NCBI GenBank assembly: GCA_947478465.1
Contig: CANJWH010000030.1
Span: 1 to 37,519, forward strand
Reading direction: 5' to 3'
Source: Bacteroidota bacterium
Lineage (GTDB): Bacteria > Bacteroidota > Bacteroidia > SXHM01
Length of the DNA stretch: 37,519 nt
The position numbers and the translations under genes were made by a program. This document shows, piece by piece, positions 7,188 to 15,490 of the stretch. The notes below the pieces were generated by a model. The model worked only from the letters and a program-made list of their open reading frames with translations, was not told the DNA's origin and made no database searches. Each line of letters begins with the position of its first letter. Within the stretch, counting starts at the first letter, position 1.

Positions 7188-7796
7188 TCAACTGAAGGCA
7201 ACATAGAACAAACGCAGTCCCAGCAAGACAAGGGCAACTCCTATTATTTTGTAAAGCACAAAAAGTATTTCGGGCTTTAAGATATTTTTGATTTTGGCTG
7301 CAAGAAAAACCTTTGTCATATCAGTACTGAAAATGGCAAGCAAGGTTCCGGCAAGGTAAATGGCTAGGTCTTTATCAAAGCCGTGTTTGTCGCCCGCAAC
7401 TTTTATGATACCAATCCAAACAGCAAAAACAAATGGGTTTACAAAATTGACAAGAAAGCCTTTGCCGAAAAAACCGATGTAGTGTTTTGCATTCAATTGA
7501 ATTGTTTCTTCTTCGGCTTTTTTCTTTTTCAAAAAATAACGGACACCGAGTGCAATCAAAACTATACCGCCAATCAGGGCAAGATAAAATCTGCTCTCAT
7601 CACTTTTCAGATATACCGAAGCACCAAAAACACAAAGTATCACTGCAAGTATATCGCTTGCAAATATCCCCAGGGCAACTAAACTGCCTGCAACAACACC
7701 ATGTTGTAATGATGTTTTCAGAAGCGTGAAAAACACAGGTCCGATAAGTATTATCAGAGCAAGACCAACTAAAAAACCATCTAAGAAAACAGGCAT
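7188..7796 (-). CDS. LysE/RhtB-family exporter
   Basis: A 202-residue membrane protein with about six hydrophobic segments. The N terminus contains GLALIILIGPVFFTLLKTSL, with the GP motif of the LysE/RhtB amino-acid exporter superfamily; a second conserved element is FLVNFVNPFVFAVW. A lysine-rich loop (FLKKKKAEEE) lies in the middle. Members expel amino acids or related metabolites; the substrate is unknown. It lies downstream of the RetSat-like gene on the same strand, with a palindromic repeat in the 74-base gap. Confidence 0.8.
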   Translation of the reverse strand: MPVFLDGFLVGLALIILIGPVFFTLLKTSLQHGVVAGSLVALGIFASDILAVILCVFGASVYLKSDESRFYLALIGGIVLIALGVRYFLKKKKAEEETIQLNAKHYIGFFGKGFLVNFVNPFVFAVWIGIIKVAGDKHGFDKDLAIYLAGTLLAIFSTDMTKVFLAAKIKNILKPEILFVLYKIIGVALVLLGLRLFYVAFS

Positions 7797-7809
7797 ATAA
7801 TTTTAATTC

Positions 7810-7869
7810 GTCATGCTGAACTTGTTTCAGCATCTTTATGTTGAGACCCTGAAACAAGTTCAGGGTGAC
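7810..7869. repeat. GTCATGCTGAAC palindromic repeat, full copy
   Basis: Two hairpins in tandem: GTCATGCTGAACTTGTTTCAGCAT and then ACCCTGAAACAAGTTCAGGGTGAC, with the shared core GAACTTGTTTC / GAAACAAGTTC inverted between them. The arms are the same as in the copy at 15434-15487; only the middle differs. It lies between the RetSat-like stop and the LysE-family start. Confidence 0.85.
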
Positions 7870-7870
7870 G

Positions 7871-9412
7871 TTACATATTTTTATTTACTAATTCAGTTTT
7901 TTCTTTCTTTGCAATTTTAGCTAATAAATAATCCAATCCAAGTATTTCGGAACAGGTAACAAACGCACTTACCGTTACGCCTAATACTCCGTGAAAATGC
8001 AAATTCTGTCCCGTAAAAAAAAGATTTTTCACTTTAGTACGTGCCGGGACCATTGTCTTCACAGGGTCAAAGCAATCTTTTACAATACCATACATGCTGC
8101 CATCTGGTGAAGCAATATAGTCGCGGTAACTGAGCGGTGTTGAACTGTAATATGCTTTTGTGTTTTCACGAATGCCGGGAAACTTTTTCTCTAATTCATC
8201 CATTAAAATTTCAGACTTAAAGCGTTTAAACTCTTCGTAATCTTCACCACGAAAATCAGGATGAGCAACGGTGCTGAAAGTATTTGACCATTTTTTTACT
8301 TCATCAAATTTCATGTAGGTGAGCACCGCCATTCCCTCAGCATATTGTTTTGTTTTGGAAGTGGAAACCATAAATGCACCGTAGCTCAACGGCCATTCGT
8401 TTTCTTTATAGTCAACAGGTTTCCACACATCATTGGTTTTAAAATGATAGTTGTTATGCTTTACGTACCTGACTTTATTTTTTTTAAAAACGAGGTAAAG
8501 CGAAAAAGCAGAAACCGAATTCTCCAAAGATTTAAATCGTGTGTGATATGATTTACGAACCTTTCCAGGCTCAAGCAATTCAAGGGTTCTAAGCGGATGA
8601 GCATTGGAGATAAACAATTTTCCGTTTACCGTTTTTCCGTCAGTTAATTCAGCAGAACGGATTTCTTCACCTTCAAATTTCAGTTGCTTTACTTCACTGC
8701 GTTTCAAAATATCACCACCTGCCTTGCGGATATTTTTTGCGAGCAGTTTTGCAATCTGTGAACCGCCATCAATCAAACGCCATGCACTCAGGATATAACT
8801 ATTTACCACCAACGCATGAATGTAAAAAGGAGTCTTCTCCCCTATTCCGGCATACAAAAGATTGGTACCTGCCAACACATTTCGCAGCTTTTCATTTTTG
8901 GTGAGCGAAGCAATAAAGTTCTTTGCGTTGGTTTGTAATAGTTCCGAATCGGAATTATAACTCTCTCCGTTTCTGAGGTTATACAAGGGAAAGCGAAGGC
9001 AAACCTTTTTTATTTCATCACAATATTTTTGAATTGCATTTTCTTCATTCGGAAATTTGGAAGATAAAACATGAATGAAATTTTCATATCCCTGCGCATA
9101 CGGATACTCGATTTTATCTCCTTCAAATGTTACAATGTCAAAGCCATCTTCATCCATCTTCTCTAATTTCAGCTTATCCATTATGCCGAAATAGTTGAAG
9201 AAACGATTCAGATTTTCACCTTCACCCAAACCACCGAGGTAATGAACTCCGGTATCAAAAATTACTTTTTCGCGTGAAAAGGTTTGCAGGTTGCCACCAA
9301 TCTGCTGGTTCTTTTCCAACACACATACTTTATAACCTTCTTCAGCAAGAATATTGGCGCAGAGCAAGCCTCCCAGGCCGCTTCCGATTATCACCACATC
9401 ATATTCCTGCAT
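7871..9412 (-). CDS. FAD-dependent phytoene desaturase/RetSat-type oxidoreductase
   Basis: A 513-residue soluble flavoprotein. The N-terminal dinucleotide fold is YDVVIIGSGLGGLLCANILA with GSGLGG at 10-15 and the ribose-binding acid E33 in VLEKN, followed by GGNLQTF as in the CrtI/RetSat group. Near the C terminus LFFTGQNLHFHGVLGVTVSA is the second FAD-contacting motif. Relatives saturate or desaturate isoprenoid chains (all-trans-retinol 13,14-reductase, carotenoid enzymes). No crt genes lie nearby, so the substrate is open. ATG 9412 is preferred: the in-frame ATG at 9424 is formed by the edge of the CATTGCGAG repeat. Confidence 0.8.
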   Translation of the reverse strand: MQEYDVVIIGSGLGGLLCANILAEEGYKVCVLEKNQQIGGNLQTFSREKVIFDTGVHYLGGLGEGENLNRFFNYFGIMDKLKLEKMDEDGFDIVTFEGDKIEYPYAQGYENFIHVLSSKFPNEENAIQKYCDEIKKVCLRFPLYNLRNGESYNSDSELLQTNAKNFIASLTKNEKLRNVLAGTNLLYAGIGEKTPFYIHALVVNSYILSAWRLIDGGSQIAKLLAKNIRKAGGDILKRSEVKQLKFEGEEIRSAELTDGKTVNGKLFISNAHPLRTLELLEPGKVRKSYHTRFKSLENSVSAFSLYLVFKKNKVRYVKHNNYHFKTNDVWKPVDYKENEWPLSYGAFMVSTSKTKQYAEGMAVLTYMKFDEVKKWSNTFSTVAHPDFRGEDYEEFKRFKSEILMDELEKKFPGIRENTKAYYSSTPLSYRDYIASPDGSMYGIVKDCFDPVKTMVPARTKVKNLFFTGQNLHFHGVLGVTVSAFVTCSEILGLDYLLAKIAKKEKTELVNKNM

Positions 9413-9421
9413 AGTTCCCTT

Positions 9422-9493
9422 CATTGCGAGCGATAGCGAAGCAATCTTTTCTCAAGGGCAGATTGCTTCGGGTGAAAAACCCTCGCAATGACG
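9422..9493. repeat. CATTGCGAG palindromic repeat, full copy
   Basis: Outer arms CATTGCGAG (9422) and CTCGCAATG are inverted, and inner arms GAAGCAATCT and AGATTGCTTC are inverted, giving a long hairpin. It lies upstream of the FAD oxidoreductase gene and after the hemL stop. A half copy lies at 4477-4512. Confidence 0.8.
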
Positions 9494-9518
9494 TAATCGT
9501 AAATTATCATTTGCGCTA

Positions 9519-10814
9519 TCATAATGAAAATACTTTGTCTAATCCCATACACATTGCAACAATTGTTCTGTCAATATCTGCATCGGAATGCGCTTCAGAA
9601 ATAAATCCAACTTCATAACCGGAAGGTCCGAGGTAAATTCCGTTCTCCAATAATTCAGCATGAAGCACTCTGAACTTACTCATACTTGCTGCATCAATAT
9701 CATCTGCACTTCTGATGTGTTCATTATCTGTAAAGGCAATCCAGAAAATCGAAGCAATGTTGAACATTCTAAATTTGTAGCCTTTTGACTTAGCATGAGC
9801 TTCAACAGCAGCGCAAAGTTTTTTTGTTTTTGTCTCAAGCGAAGAATAAAAATCCGATTTCAAACATTCTGTGAGTTGTGCAATTCCTGCAGCCATTGCT
9901 ACTGGATTTCCTGAAAGCGTCCCAGCCTGATAAACATCACCATCGGGAGAAATTTTAGCCATGATTTCTTTGCTTGCTCCGTACATTCCAACCGGCAAAC
10001 CTCCACCAATTATTTTTCCATAAGTAATTATGTCAGGCTGAATTCCATAGCAACCCGCTGCACCTTCAAAGCCAAGACGGAAGCCTGAAATCACTTCATC
10101 AAAGTGCAGCAGTGTTTTGTTTTCAGTGCAGATAGTTCGGAGTTGCTGCAGATATTCTTTTGTCTGTAACAACAAACCATTGTTGGCAGGAACAGGTTCA
10201 ATAATTACAGCTGCAATCTGATTTTTAAATTCTTCAAATGCTTTTTTTACAGCTTCAATATTATTAAGCGGAACAACAATGGTATCATTCACAAATGATT
10301 CAGGAACACCGGCCGAAGAGCTTGTACCGAATGTTACCAAACCTGAGCCGGCCTTCACTAACATTGAATCAACATGACCGTGATAACAACCTTCAAACTT
10401 TAAAATCTTGTTTCTGCCTGTAAATCCGCGGGCAAGACGAATAGCACTCATCACTGCTTCTGTTCCTGAACTTACAAACCTGATTTTCTCAACAAATTTG
10501 TTGTTAGCTAAAATCAATTCTGCTAATTCATTTTCTTTCTCTGTTGGTGCGCCAAACGAAGTTCCGTTTTGTACAGCATCAATTACAGCATTTCTGACTT
10601 TTGAGTTGTTATGCCCTAAAATCAATGGTCCCCATGAGCAACAGAAATCAATAAATTCATTTCCGTCTGCATCCCATATCCTGCTGCCATCTCCTTTTTG
10701 TATAAATAACGGTGTTCCGCCCACCGAGCGAAAGGCACGCACAGGTGAATTTACTCCACCCGGAAAATACTGCTTCGCTTTTTCAAATAATTGTTCTGAT
10801 TTCTCTCGTTTCAT
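9519..10814 (-). CDS. hemL: Glutamate-1-semialdehyde 2,1-aminomutase
   Basis: A 431-residue class III PLP aminotransferase-fold enzyme that turns glutamate-1-semialdehyde into 5-aminolevulinate in C5 heme synthesis. The start FPGGVNSPVRAFRSVGG, the FVSSGTEAVMSAIRLAR phosphate-binding region, the aspartate of LLHFDEVISGFR and the PLP lysine K267 in ITYGKIIGGGLPVG are all present, and the length is normal for HemL. Cytoplasmic. It is divergent from kynU, with 82 bases between the starts. No other heme genes lie in the window. Confidence 0.97.
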   Translation of the reverse strand: MKREKSEQLFEKAKQYFPGGVNSPVRAFRSVGGTPLFIQKGDGSRIWDADGNEFIDFCCSWGPLILGHNNSKVRNAVIDAVQNGTSFGAPTEKENELAELILANNKFVEKIRFVSSGTEAVMSAIRLARGFTGRNKILKFEGCYHGHVDSMLVKAGSGLVTFGTSSSAGVPESFVNDTIVVPLNNIEAVKKAFEEFKNQIAAVIIEPVPANNGLLLQTKEYLQQLRTICTENKTLLHFDEVISGFRLGFEGAAGCYGIQPDIITYGKIIGGGLPVGMYGASKEIMAKISPDGDVYQAGTLSGNPVAMAAGIAQLTECLKSDFYSSLETKTKKLCAAVEAHAKSKGYKFRMFNIASIFWIAFTDNEHIRSADDIDAASMSKFRVLHAELLENGIYLGPSGYEVGFISEAHSDADIDRTIVAMCMGLDKVFSL

Positions 10815-10896
10815 ATCGTTAAAATTCTTTGCGAATATACACTTTGAAACTGCAAAAAACTTTGCGTTCTTTGTGTCTCAGCGAGAAACAAAAATC

Positions 10897-12168
10897 ATGA
10901 ACTTTATTAACACGCACGAATTTGCACAGGGGCAAGATAAAGCCGATAAACTATCAGCTTTCAGAGATAAATTTTTCTTCCCGAAACTAGACGGAAAAGA
11001 GGCTGTTTACTTCTGCGGAAACTCATTGGGATTAGAGCCTAAAACTGCTTCAGTTGCCTTACAACAAGAGCTAAGTGATTGGTCACAATTTGCAGTGGAA
11101 GGACATTTTCATGCAAAAAATCCGTGGTTCTCTTACGAGAAACTATTTGACAAACCGCTTGCAAAACTTGTAGGAGCAAAGCCATCAGAAGTTTGTGCCT
11201 TAGGTTCACTGACCAATAATCTTCACTTGCTGATGGTTTCGTTTTACCGCCCTACAGCTAATCGTTTTAAAATTCTATGTGAAGAAAAACCTTTTGCATC
11301 TGATCAATATGCATTAGAGTCACAGGTTAAGTTTCACGGATTTAATCCGGATGAAGCTATAATAGAACTGAAACCGCGAGCAGGTGAATTTACCTTGCGC
11401 ACGGAAGATATTCTTGAAAAGATTGAAGAACTGAATGAAGAGCTTGCATTGGTAATGATTGGTGGTGTGAATTATTACACCGGACAGGCTTTTGACATGA
11501 AAAGTATTACCGAAGCTGCGCATAAAGCAGGCGCAATCGCGGGTTTTGATTTAGCACATGCCATGGGAAATCTTGTCATGAACCTGCACGATTGGAACGT
11601 AGATTTTGCCTGCTGGTGCAGTTACAAATACCTGAACTCAGGACCGGGAAGTGTGGCAGGAATTTTTGTGCATGAAAAACATGGGAACAATACTGAACTT
11701 CCTCGTTTTGCAGGCTGGTGGGGAAATAATCCTGACACGCGATTTAAAATGGAAAAAGGATTTATTCCAGCTGTTGGTGCTGATGGCTGGCAGCTGAGCA
11801 ATGCACCTGTATTTTCTATGGCAGTACACAAAATGGCATTGGATATTTTTGATGAAGCAGGAATTGAAAACCTGCGTGAGAAAAGTGAGAAACTTACTGC
11901 TTATCTTGAATTTATTATTGATGAAGTAAATAAAGAAAAAGGAACAATTAGAATATTAACTCCACGCGATAAAGATCAACGCGGCTGCCAGTTATCATTA
12001 GTGTTTTCAGATAACGGAAAACAAATTCACGAACAACTTTTAAAAGCTGGAATTATAACCGACTGGCGTAATCCTGATGTAATTCGTTTGGCTCCTGCCC
12101 CACTCTACAATTCGTTTGAAGATGTATGGAAATTCGGGAATGAACTGCAAAGAATTCTGAATGCTTGA
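10897..12168 (+). CDS. kynU: Kynureninase
   Basis: A 423-residue PLP enzyme that splits kynurenine into anthranilate and alanine (or 3-hydroxykynurenine into 3-hydroxyanthranilate). YFCGNSLGLEPKT at 38-50, D218 and H221 in FDLAHAMGN and the PLP lysine K244 in CSYKYLNSGPGS are the family marks; GWWG and GADGWQLSN follow as usual. ATG 10897 is the true start; the frame stays open into hemL by chance. It overlaps rnhB by eight bases, so the two are translated together. No kynurenine monooxygenase or dioxygenase gene is in the window, so the pathway (tryptophan breakdown or NAD synthesis) cannot be decided here. Confidence 0.96.
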   Translation: MNFINTHEFAQGQDKADKLSAFRDKFFFPKLDGKEAVYFCGNSLGLEPKTASVALQQELSDWSQFAVEGHFHAKNPWFSYEKLFDKPLAKLVGAKPSEVCALGSLTNNLHLLMVSFYRPTANRFKILCEEKPFASDQYALESQVKFHGFNPDEAIIELKPRAGEFTLRTEDILEKIEELNEELALVMIGGVNYYTGQAFDMKSITEAAHKAGAIAGFDLAHAMGNLVMNLHDWNVDFACWCSYKYLNSGPGSVAGIFVHEKHGNNTELPRFAGWWGNNPDTRFKMEKGFIPAVGADGWQLSNAPVFSMAVHKMALDIFDEAGIENLREKSEKLTAYLEFIIDEVNKEKGTIRILTPRDKDQRGCQLSLVFSDNGKQIHEQLLKAGIITDWRNPDVIRLAPAPLYNSFEDVWKFGNELQRILNA

Positions 12169-12757
12169 ATTACGATTTCAAAATAAACTGATTGAAGCCG
12201 GTGTGGATGAGGCAGGGCGTGGATGCCTTGCTGGGCCTGTGTTTGCCGCAGCTGTTATTCTTCCCAAAAAATTCAGATCAGAATTACTGAACGACTCAAA
12301 ACAATTGAGCGAAAAGAAAAGAGAAGAGTTGCGTCCTGTTATTGAAAAAGAAGCGCTGGCATGGGCAGTAGGAATTGCAACGCATGATGAAATTGATAAA
12401 ATAAATATTCTCAACGCTTCCTATCTTGCCATGCACCGCGCTATTGAACAATTGAAAAAATCACCACAATTATTGCTGATTGATGGTAACCGTTTTAAAA
12501 AATATAAAGACATTCCTTTCAAGTGTATTGTAAAAGGTGATGGAAAATATATGTCTATTGCCGCTGCTTCCATTCTTGCAAAAACCCATCGTGATGAATA
12601 CATGATGAAAATGGATGAAGAATTTCCTCATTATCAATGGAGAAAAAACAAAGGCTACGGAACACTGAAACATCGCATAGCAATTGAGAAGTATGGTGAA
12701 TCAATTATCCACAGAAAGAGCTTTAAGGTAGTGCCTTTACAGCCAACTTTGTTTTGA
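12161..12757 (+). CDS. rnhB: Ribonuclease HII
   Basis: A 198-residue RNase HII that cuts the RNA strand of RNA/DNA hybrids and removes single ribonucleotides from DNA. The catalytic set is complete: D16 and E17 in GVDEAGRGCLAGP, D108 in LLLIDGN and D127 in VKGDGKYMSIAAASILAK, with KTHRDEYM after it. The length is typical. The start overlaps the kynU stop by eight bases (ATGCTTGA), giving translational coupling between unrelated functions. The gene ends in TGA, which shows that TGA is a normal stop in this genome. Confidence 0.96.
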   Translation: MLELRFQNKLIEAGVDEAGRGCLAGPVFAAAVILPKKFRSELLNDSKQLSEKKREELRPVIEKEALAWAVGIATHDEIDKINILNASYLAMHRAIEQLKKSPQLLLIDGNRFKKYKDIPFKCIVKGDGKYMSIAAASILAKTHRDEYMMKMDEEFPHYQWRKNKGYGTLKHRIAIEKYGESIIHRKSFKVVPLQPTLF

Positions 12758-12766
12758 AGTACGTTT

Positions 12767-12844
12767 CGTCATGCTGTCCCGATAGCTATCGGGATTATTT
12801 AAGCACCTCACATTAAAAGACACTGAAACTAGTTCAGTGTGACG
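12767..12844. repeat. GTCATGCTG-family repeat, rearranged copy
   Basis: Begins CGTCATGCTG, continues with the palindrome TCCCGATAGCTATCGGGA that also occurs in the copy at 5716-5800, and ends with a second hairpin ACACTGAA/TTCAGTGT followed by GACG. It fills most of the gap between rnhB and pdhB. Confidence 0.7.
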
Positions 12845-12855
12845 TTGCGATTTAC

Positions 12856-12863
12856 TATTTTTG
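12856..12863 (+). promoter_or_regulatory. Candidate -7 box TATTTTTG of pdhB
   Basis: TATTTTTG matches TAnnTTTG and lies 21 bases before the pdhB ATG. The -33 region falls in the repeat element and has no clear TTTG. Confidence 0.45.
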
Positions 12864-12884
12864 ACCGTTCAAAAAAATTAAGAG

Positions 12885-13868
12885 ATGAGAGAGATACAAT
12901 TCCGGGAAGCCATAAAAGAAGCCATGAGCGAGGAAATGCGCAGAGACAAAAACGTTTTCCTGATGGGTGAAGAAGTGGCGGAATACGATGGCGCTTATAA
13001 AGCAAGCCAGGGAATGCTGGCAGAGTTTGGAGGATTGCGAGTGATTGATACTCCCATTTCGGAATTGGGATTTGCGGGAATTGGTGTAGGTGCTGCAATG
13101 AACGGTTTACGCCCCATTATTGAATTTATGACCTTCAACTTTTCATTGGTTGCCATTGATCAGGTGATTAATGCTGCTGCAAAAATGAAGTCCATGTCGG
13201 GTGGACAATTTGGTGTTCCTATTGTTTTTCGCGGGCCAACAGCTTCAGCAGGACAATTGGGTGCACAACACTCGCAGGCTTACGAAAGCTGGTATGCAAA
13301 CTGCCCCGGATTAAAAGTGGTGGTGCCTTCCAATCCTTATGATGCAAAGGGATTGCTCAAATCTGCCATTCGCGATAACGACCCTGTTATTTTCATGGAA
13401 TCAGAACAGATGTATGGCGACAAAGGTGGAGTGCCTGAAAGCGAATATCTTATTCCTATTGGTGTTGCTGATGTAAAACGCGAAGGAAAGCATGTTACTG
13501 TTGTTTCCTTCGGAAAAATTATCAAAACAGTTTTTAAAGCTGCCGATGAATTAGCCAAAGACGGAATTGAAGTGGAGATAATTGACCTGCGCACCGTTCG
13601 CCCTATTGATTATGCAACTGTAATAAATTCAGTAAAGAAAACCAACCGCCTGGTTATTGTTGAAGAAGCCTGGCCGCTTGGCTCCATTGCTACCGAAGTT
13701 GCATTCAAAGTTCAGAAAGATGCATTTGATTATCTGGATGCGCCAGTAATAAGAATAATGACACAGGATGTTCCTTTGGCTTATGCACCAACGCTTGTAG
13801 CAGAATTTTTACCTACAGCCGAAAAGGTGATTAAGGCAGTTAAAGATGTGATGTACATCCAAAAATAA
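12885..13868 (+). CDS. pdhB: Pyruvate-type dehydrogenase E1 component, beta subunit
   Basis: A 327-residue E1 beta subunit that forms the thiamine-diphosphate enzyme with PdhA and decarboxylates pyruvate for acetyl-CoA. The transketolase-like first half has MGEEVAEYDGAYKAS and RVIDTPISELGFAGIGVGAA, followed by the QLGAQHSQAYESW stretch; the C-terminal half has EIIDLRTVRPID and LVIVEEAWPLGS. The length is normal. PdhA is 1.6 kb away on the other strand beyond glyS. A branched-chain 2-oxoacid substrate cannot be excluded by sequence alone, but the similarity of the paired PdhA favours pyruvate. It ends eight bases from the convergent glyS stop. Confidence 0.92.
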   Translation: MREIQFREAIKEAMSEEMRRDKNVFLMGEEVAEYDGAYKASQGMLAEFGGLRVIDTPISELGFAGIGVGAAMNGLRPIIEFMTFNFSLVAIDQVINAAAKMKSMSGGQFGVPIVFRGPTASAGQLGAQHSQAYESWYANCPGLKVVVPSNPYDAKGLLKSAIRDNDPVIFMESEQMYGDKGGVPESEYLIPIGVADVKREGKHVTVVSFGKIIKTVFKAADELAKDGIEVEIIDLRTVRPIDYATVINSVKKTNRLVIVEEAWPLGSIATEVAFKVQKDAFDYLDAPVIRIMTQDVPLAYAPTLVAEFLPTAEKVIKAVKDVMYIQK

Positions 13869-13876
13869 CAAAGCGC

Positions 13877-15406
13877 TTAAACAAGCACTTTTCTGAGGCT
13901 CACCTTATCTTCAACAATCTTAGCAAGATTATCTACTGCAACACGCTCCTGTTTCATACTATCGCGGTAACGAAGTGTTACCTGATTATCATTTAAGGTG
14001 TCGTGGTCAATTGTAATACAGAATGGAGTGCCGATAGCATCCTGTCTGCGGTAACGTTTTCCGATGGTATCTTTTTCTTCGTACCGAACTACGTGATCAA
14101 TTTTCAGTTTGTCAAAAATTTCACGTGCTTTTTCAGGTAATCCATCTTTGTTTAAGAGCGGAAACACAGCAACTTTAACGGGAGCAAGAAAGTCAGGAAT
14201 ATTTAAAACAATCCTTTCTGAACCATCTTCCAGTTTTTCTTCTTTGTAAGAAGCAGAAAGCACAGCTAGGAAAGTACGGTCAAGTCCTATGGAAGTTTCT
14301 ACCACATATGGAACATAGTTTTCGTTCAACTCAGGATCAAAATACTGAAGTTTTTTCCCGCTGAATTTTTCATGTGACTTCAAATCAAAATCGGTACGGG
14401 AGTGAATTCCTTCCAGCTCTTTGAAACCGAATGGAAAATCAAACTCAATATCAAATGCAGCATCTGCATAGTGAGCCAGTTTTGCATGCTCATGAAAGCG
14501 ATACATTGTATCAGGGAAACCAAGTGATTTGTGCCACTTCATTCTACGTTCTTTCCAATGAGCAAACCATTCTTTTTGTGTTCCCGGGCGAACAAAAAAC
14601 TGCATTTCCATTTGCTCAAACTCACGCATACGGAAAATAAATTGACGCGCTACAATTTCATTACGAAAAGCTTTTCCTGTTTGTGCAATTCCAAACGGAA
14701 TTTTCATTCTTCCGGTTTTTTGCACATTAAGAAAATTAACGAAAATTCCCTGTGCCGTTTCGGGTCGCAAATAAATTGTACTTGCACCTTCAGCTGTTGA
14801 ACCCATCTCGGTTGAGAACATCAGGTTGAACTGACGAACATCTGTCCAATTGCGGGTTCCCGAAATAGGACATGCAATTTCCAAATCAATAATTAATTGT
14901 TTTACATCAGCCAGATTATCAGTTTCCAATGCAGTAACAAATCGCTTTTTGATGGCATCAATTTTTGTTTTGTATTCAACAACGCGGGGGTTGGTGCTCA
15001 CAAACATTTCAGCATTGAAATTCTCAAAACGTTTTGCTGCCTTCTCTACTTCCTTATTTATTTTGTCTTCCAACTTTGCTACAAAATCTTCAATCAGCAC
15101 ATCAGCACGATAACGTTTTTTGCTGTCTTTGTTATCAATCAAAGGATCATTAAAAGCATCTACGTGTCCCGATGCTTTCCAGGTTGTAGGGTGCATGAAA
15201 ATAGCAGCATCAATGCCCACAATATTTTCATTCATCTGCACCATAGACTTCCACCAATACTCGCGGATATTGCGTTTAAGCTCAACTCCTGTTTGTCCGT
15301 AATCATAAACAGCACTAAGCCCGTCATATATTTCACTTGACTGAAAAATAAAACCATACTCCTTAGCATGGCCAATAATATTTTTAAATAAATCTTCGTT
15401 GTTCAT
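13877..15406 (-). CDS. glyS: Glycyl-tRNA synthetase, single-chain alpha2 type
   Basis: A 509-residue class II synthetase that loads glycine on its tRNA. Class II features are STIYLRPETAQGIFVNF, the motif 2 region GIAQTGKAFRNEI...REFEQMEMQFF and motif 3 SIGLDRTFLAVL; the C-terminal anticodon-binding domain starts near FLAPVKVAVFPL and ends with RYRDSMKQERV. This is the alpha2 form, not the alpha2beta2 form of E. coli. ATG 15406 (MNNEDLFKNIIGHAKEYGF) is the true start. The frame stays open to 15475 because it runs through the palindromic repeat, adding a false MFQGLKMLKQVQHDE leader. Confidence 0.96.
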   Translation of the reverse strand: MNNEDLFKNIIGHAKEYGFIFQSSEIYDGLSAVYDYGQTGVELKRNIREYWWKSMVQMNENIVGIDAAIFMHPTTWKASGHVDAFNDPLIDNKDSKKRYRADVLIEDFVAKLEDKINKEVEKAAKRFENFNAEMFVSTNPRVVEYKTKIDAIKKRFVTALETDNLADVKQLIIDLEIACPISGTRNWTDVRQFNLMFSTEMGSTAEGASTIYLRPETAQGIFVNFLNVQKTGRMKIPFGIAQTGKAFRNEIVARQFIFRMREFEQMEMQFFVRPGTQKEWFAHWKERRMKWHKSLGFPDTMYRFHEHAKLAHYADAAFDIEFDFPFGFKELEGIHSRTDFDLKSHEKFSGKKLQYFDPELNENYVPYVVETSIGLDRTFLAVLSASYKEEKLEDGSERIVLNIPDFLAPVKVAVFPLLNKDGLPEKAREIFDKLKIDHVVRYEEKDTIGKRYRRQDAIGTPFCITIDHDTLNDNQVTLRYRDSMKQERVAVDNLAKIVEDKVSLRKVLV

Positions 15407-15433
15407 AATGATTTCAAACTGTATTTTTATTTC

Positions 15434-15487
15434 GTCATGCTGAACTTGTTTCAGCATCTTAAGACCCTGAAACAAGTTCAGGGTGAC
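15434..15487. repeat. GTCATGCTGAAC palindromic repeat, full copy
   Basis: Same two-hairpin element as 7810-7869 with a shorter centre (ATCTTAAGACC). It lies between the pdhA stop and the glyS start on the minus strand and might act as a terminator or processing site between them. Confidence 0.85.
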
Positions 15488-15490
15488 TGG

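Noticed and set aside
10408..10896. N-terminal extension of kynureninase into hemL
   Set aside because: Kynureninase homology begins at MNFINTHEFAQGQ (10897); the upstream part is the antisense of hemL.
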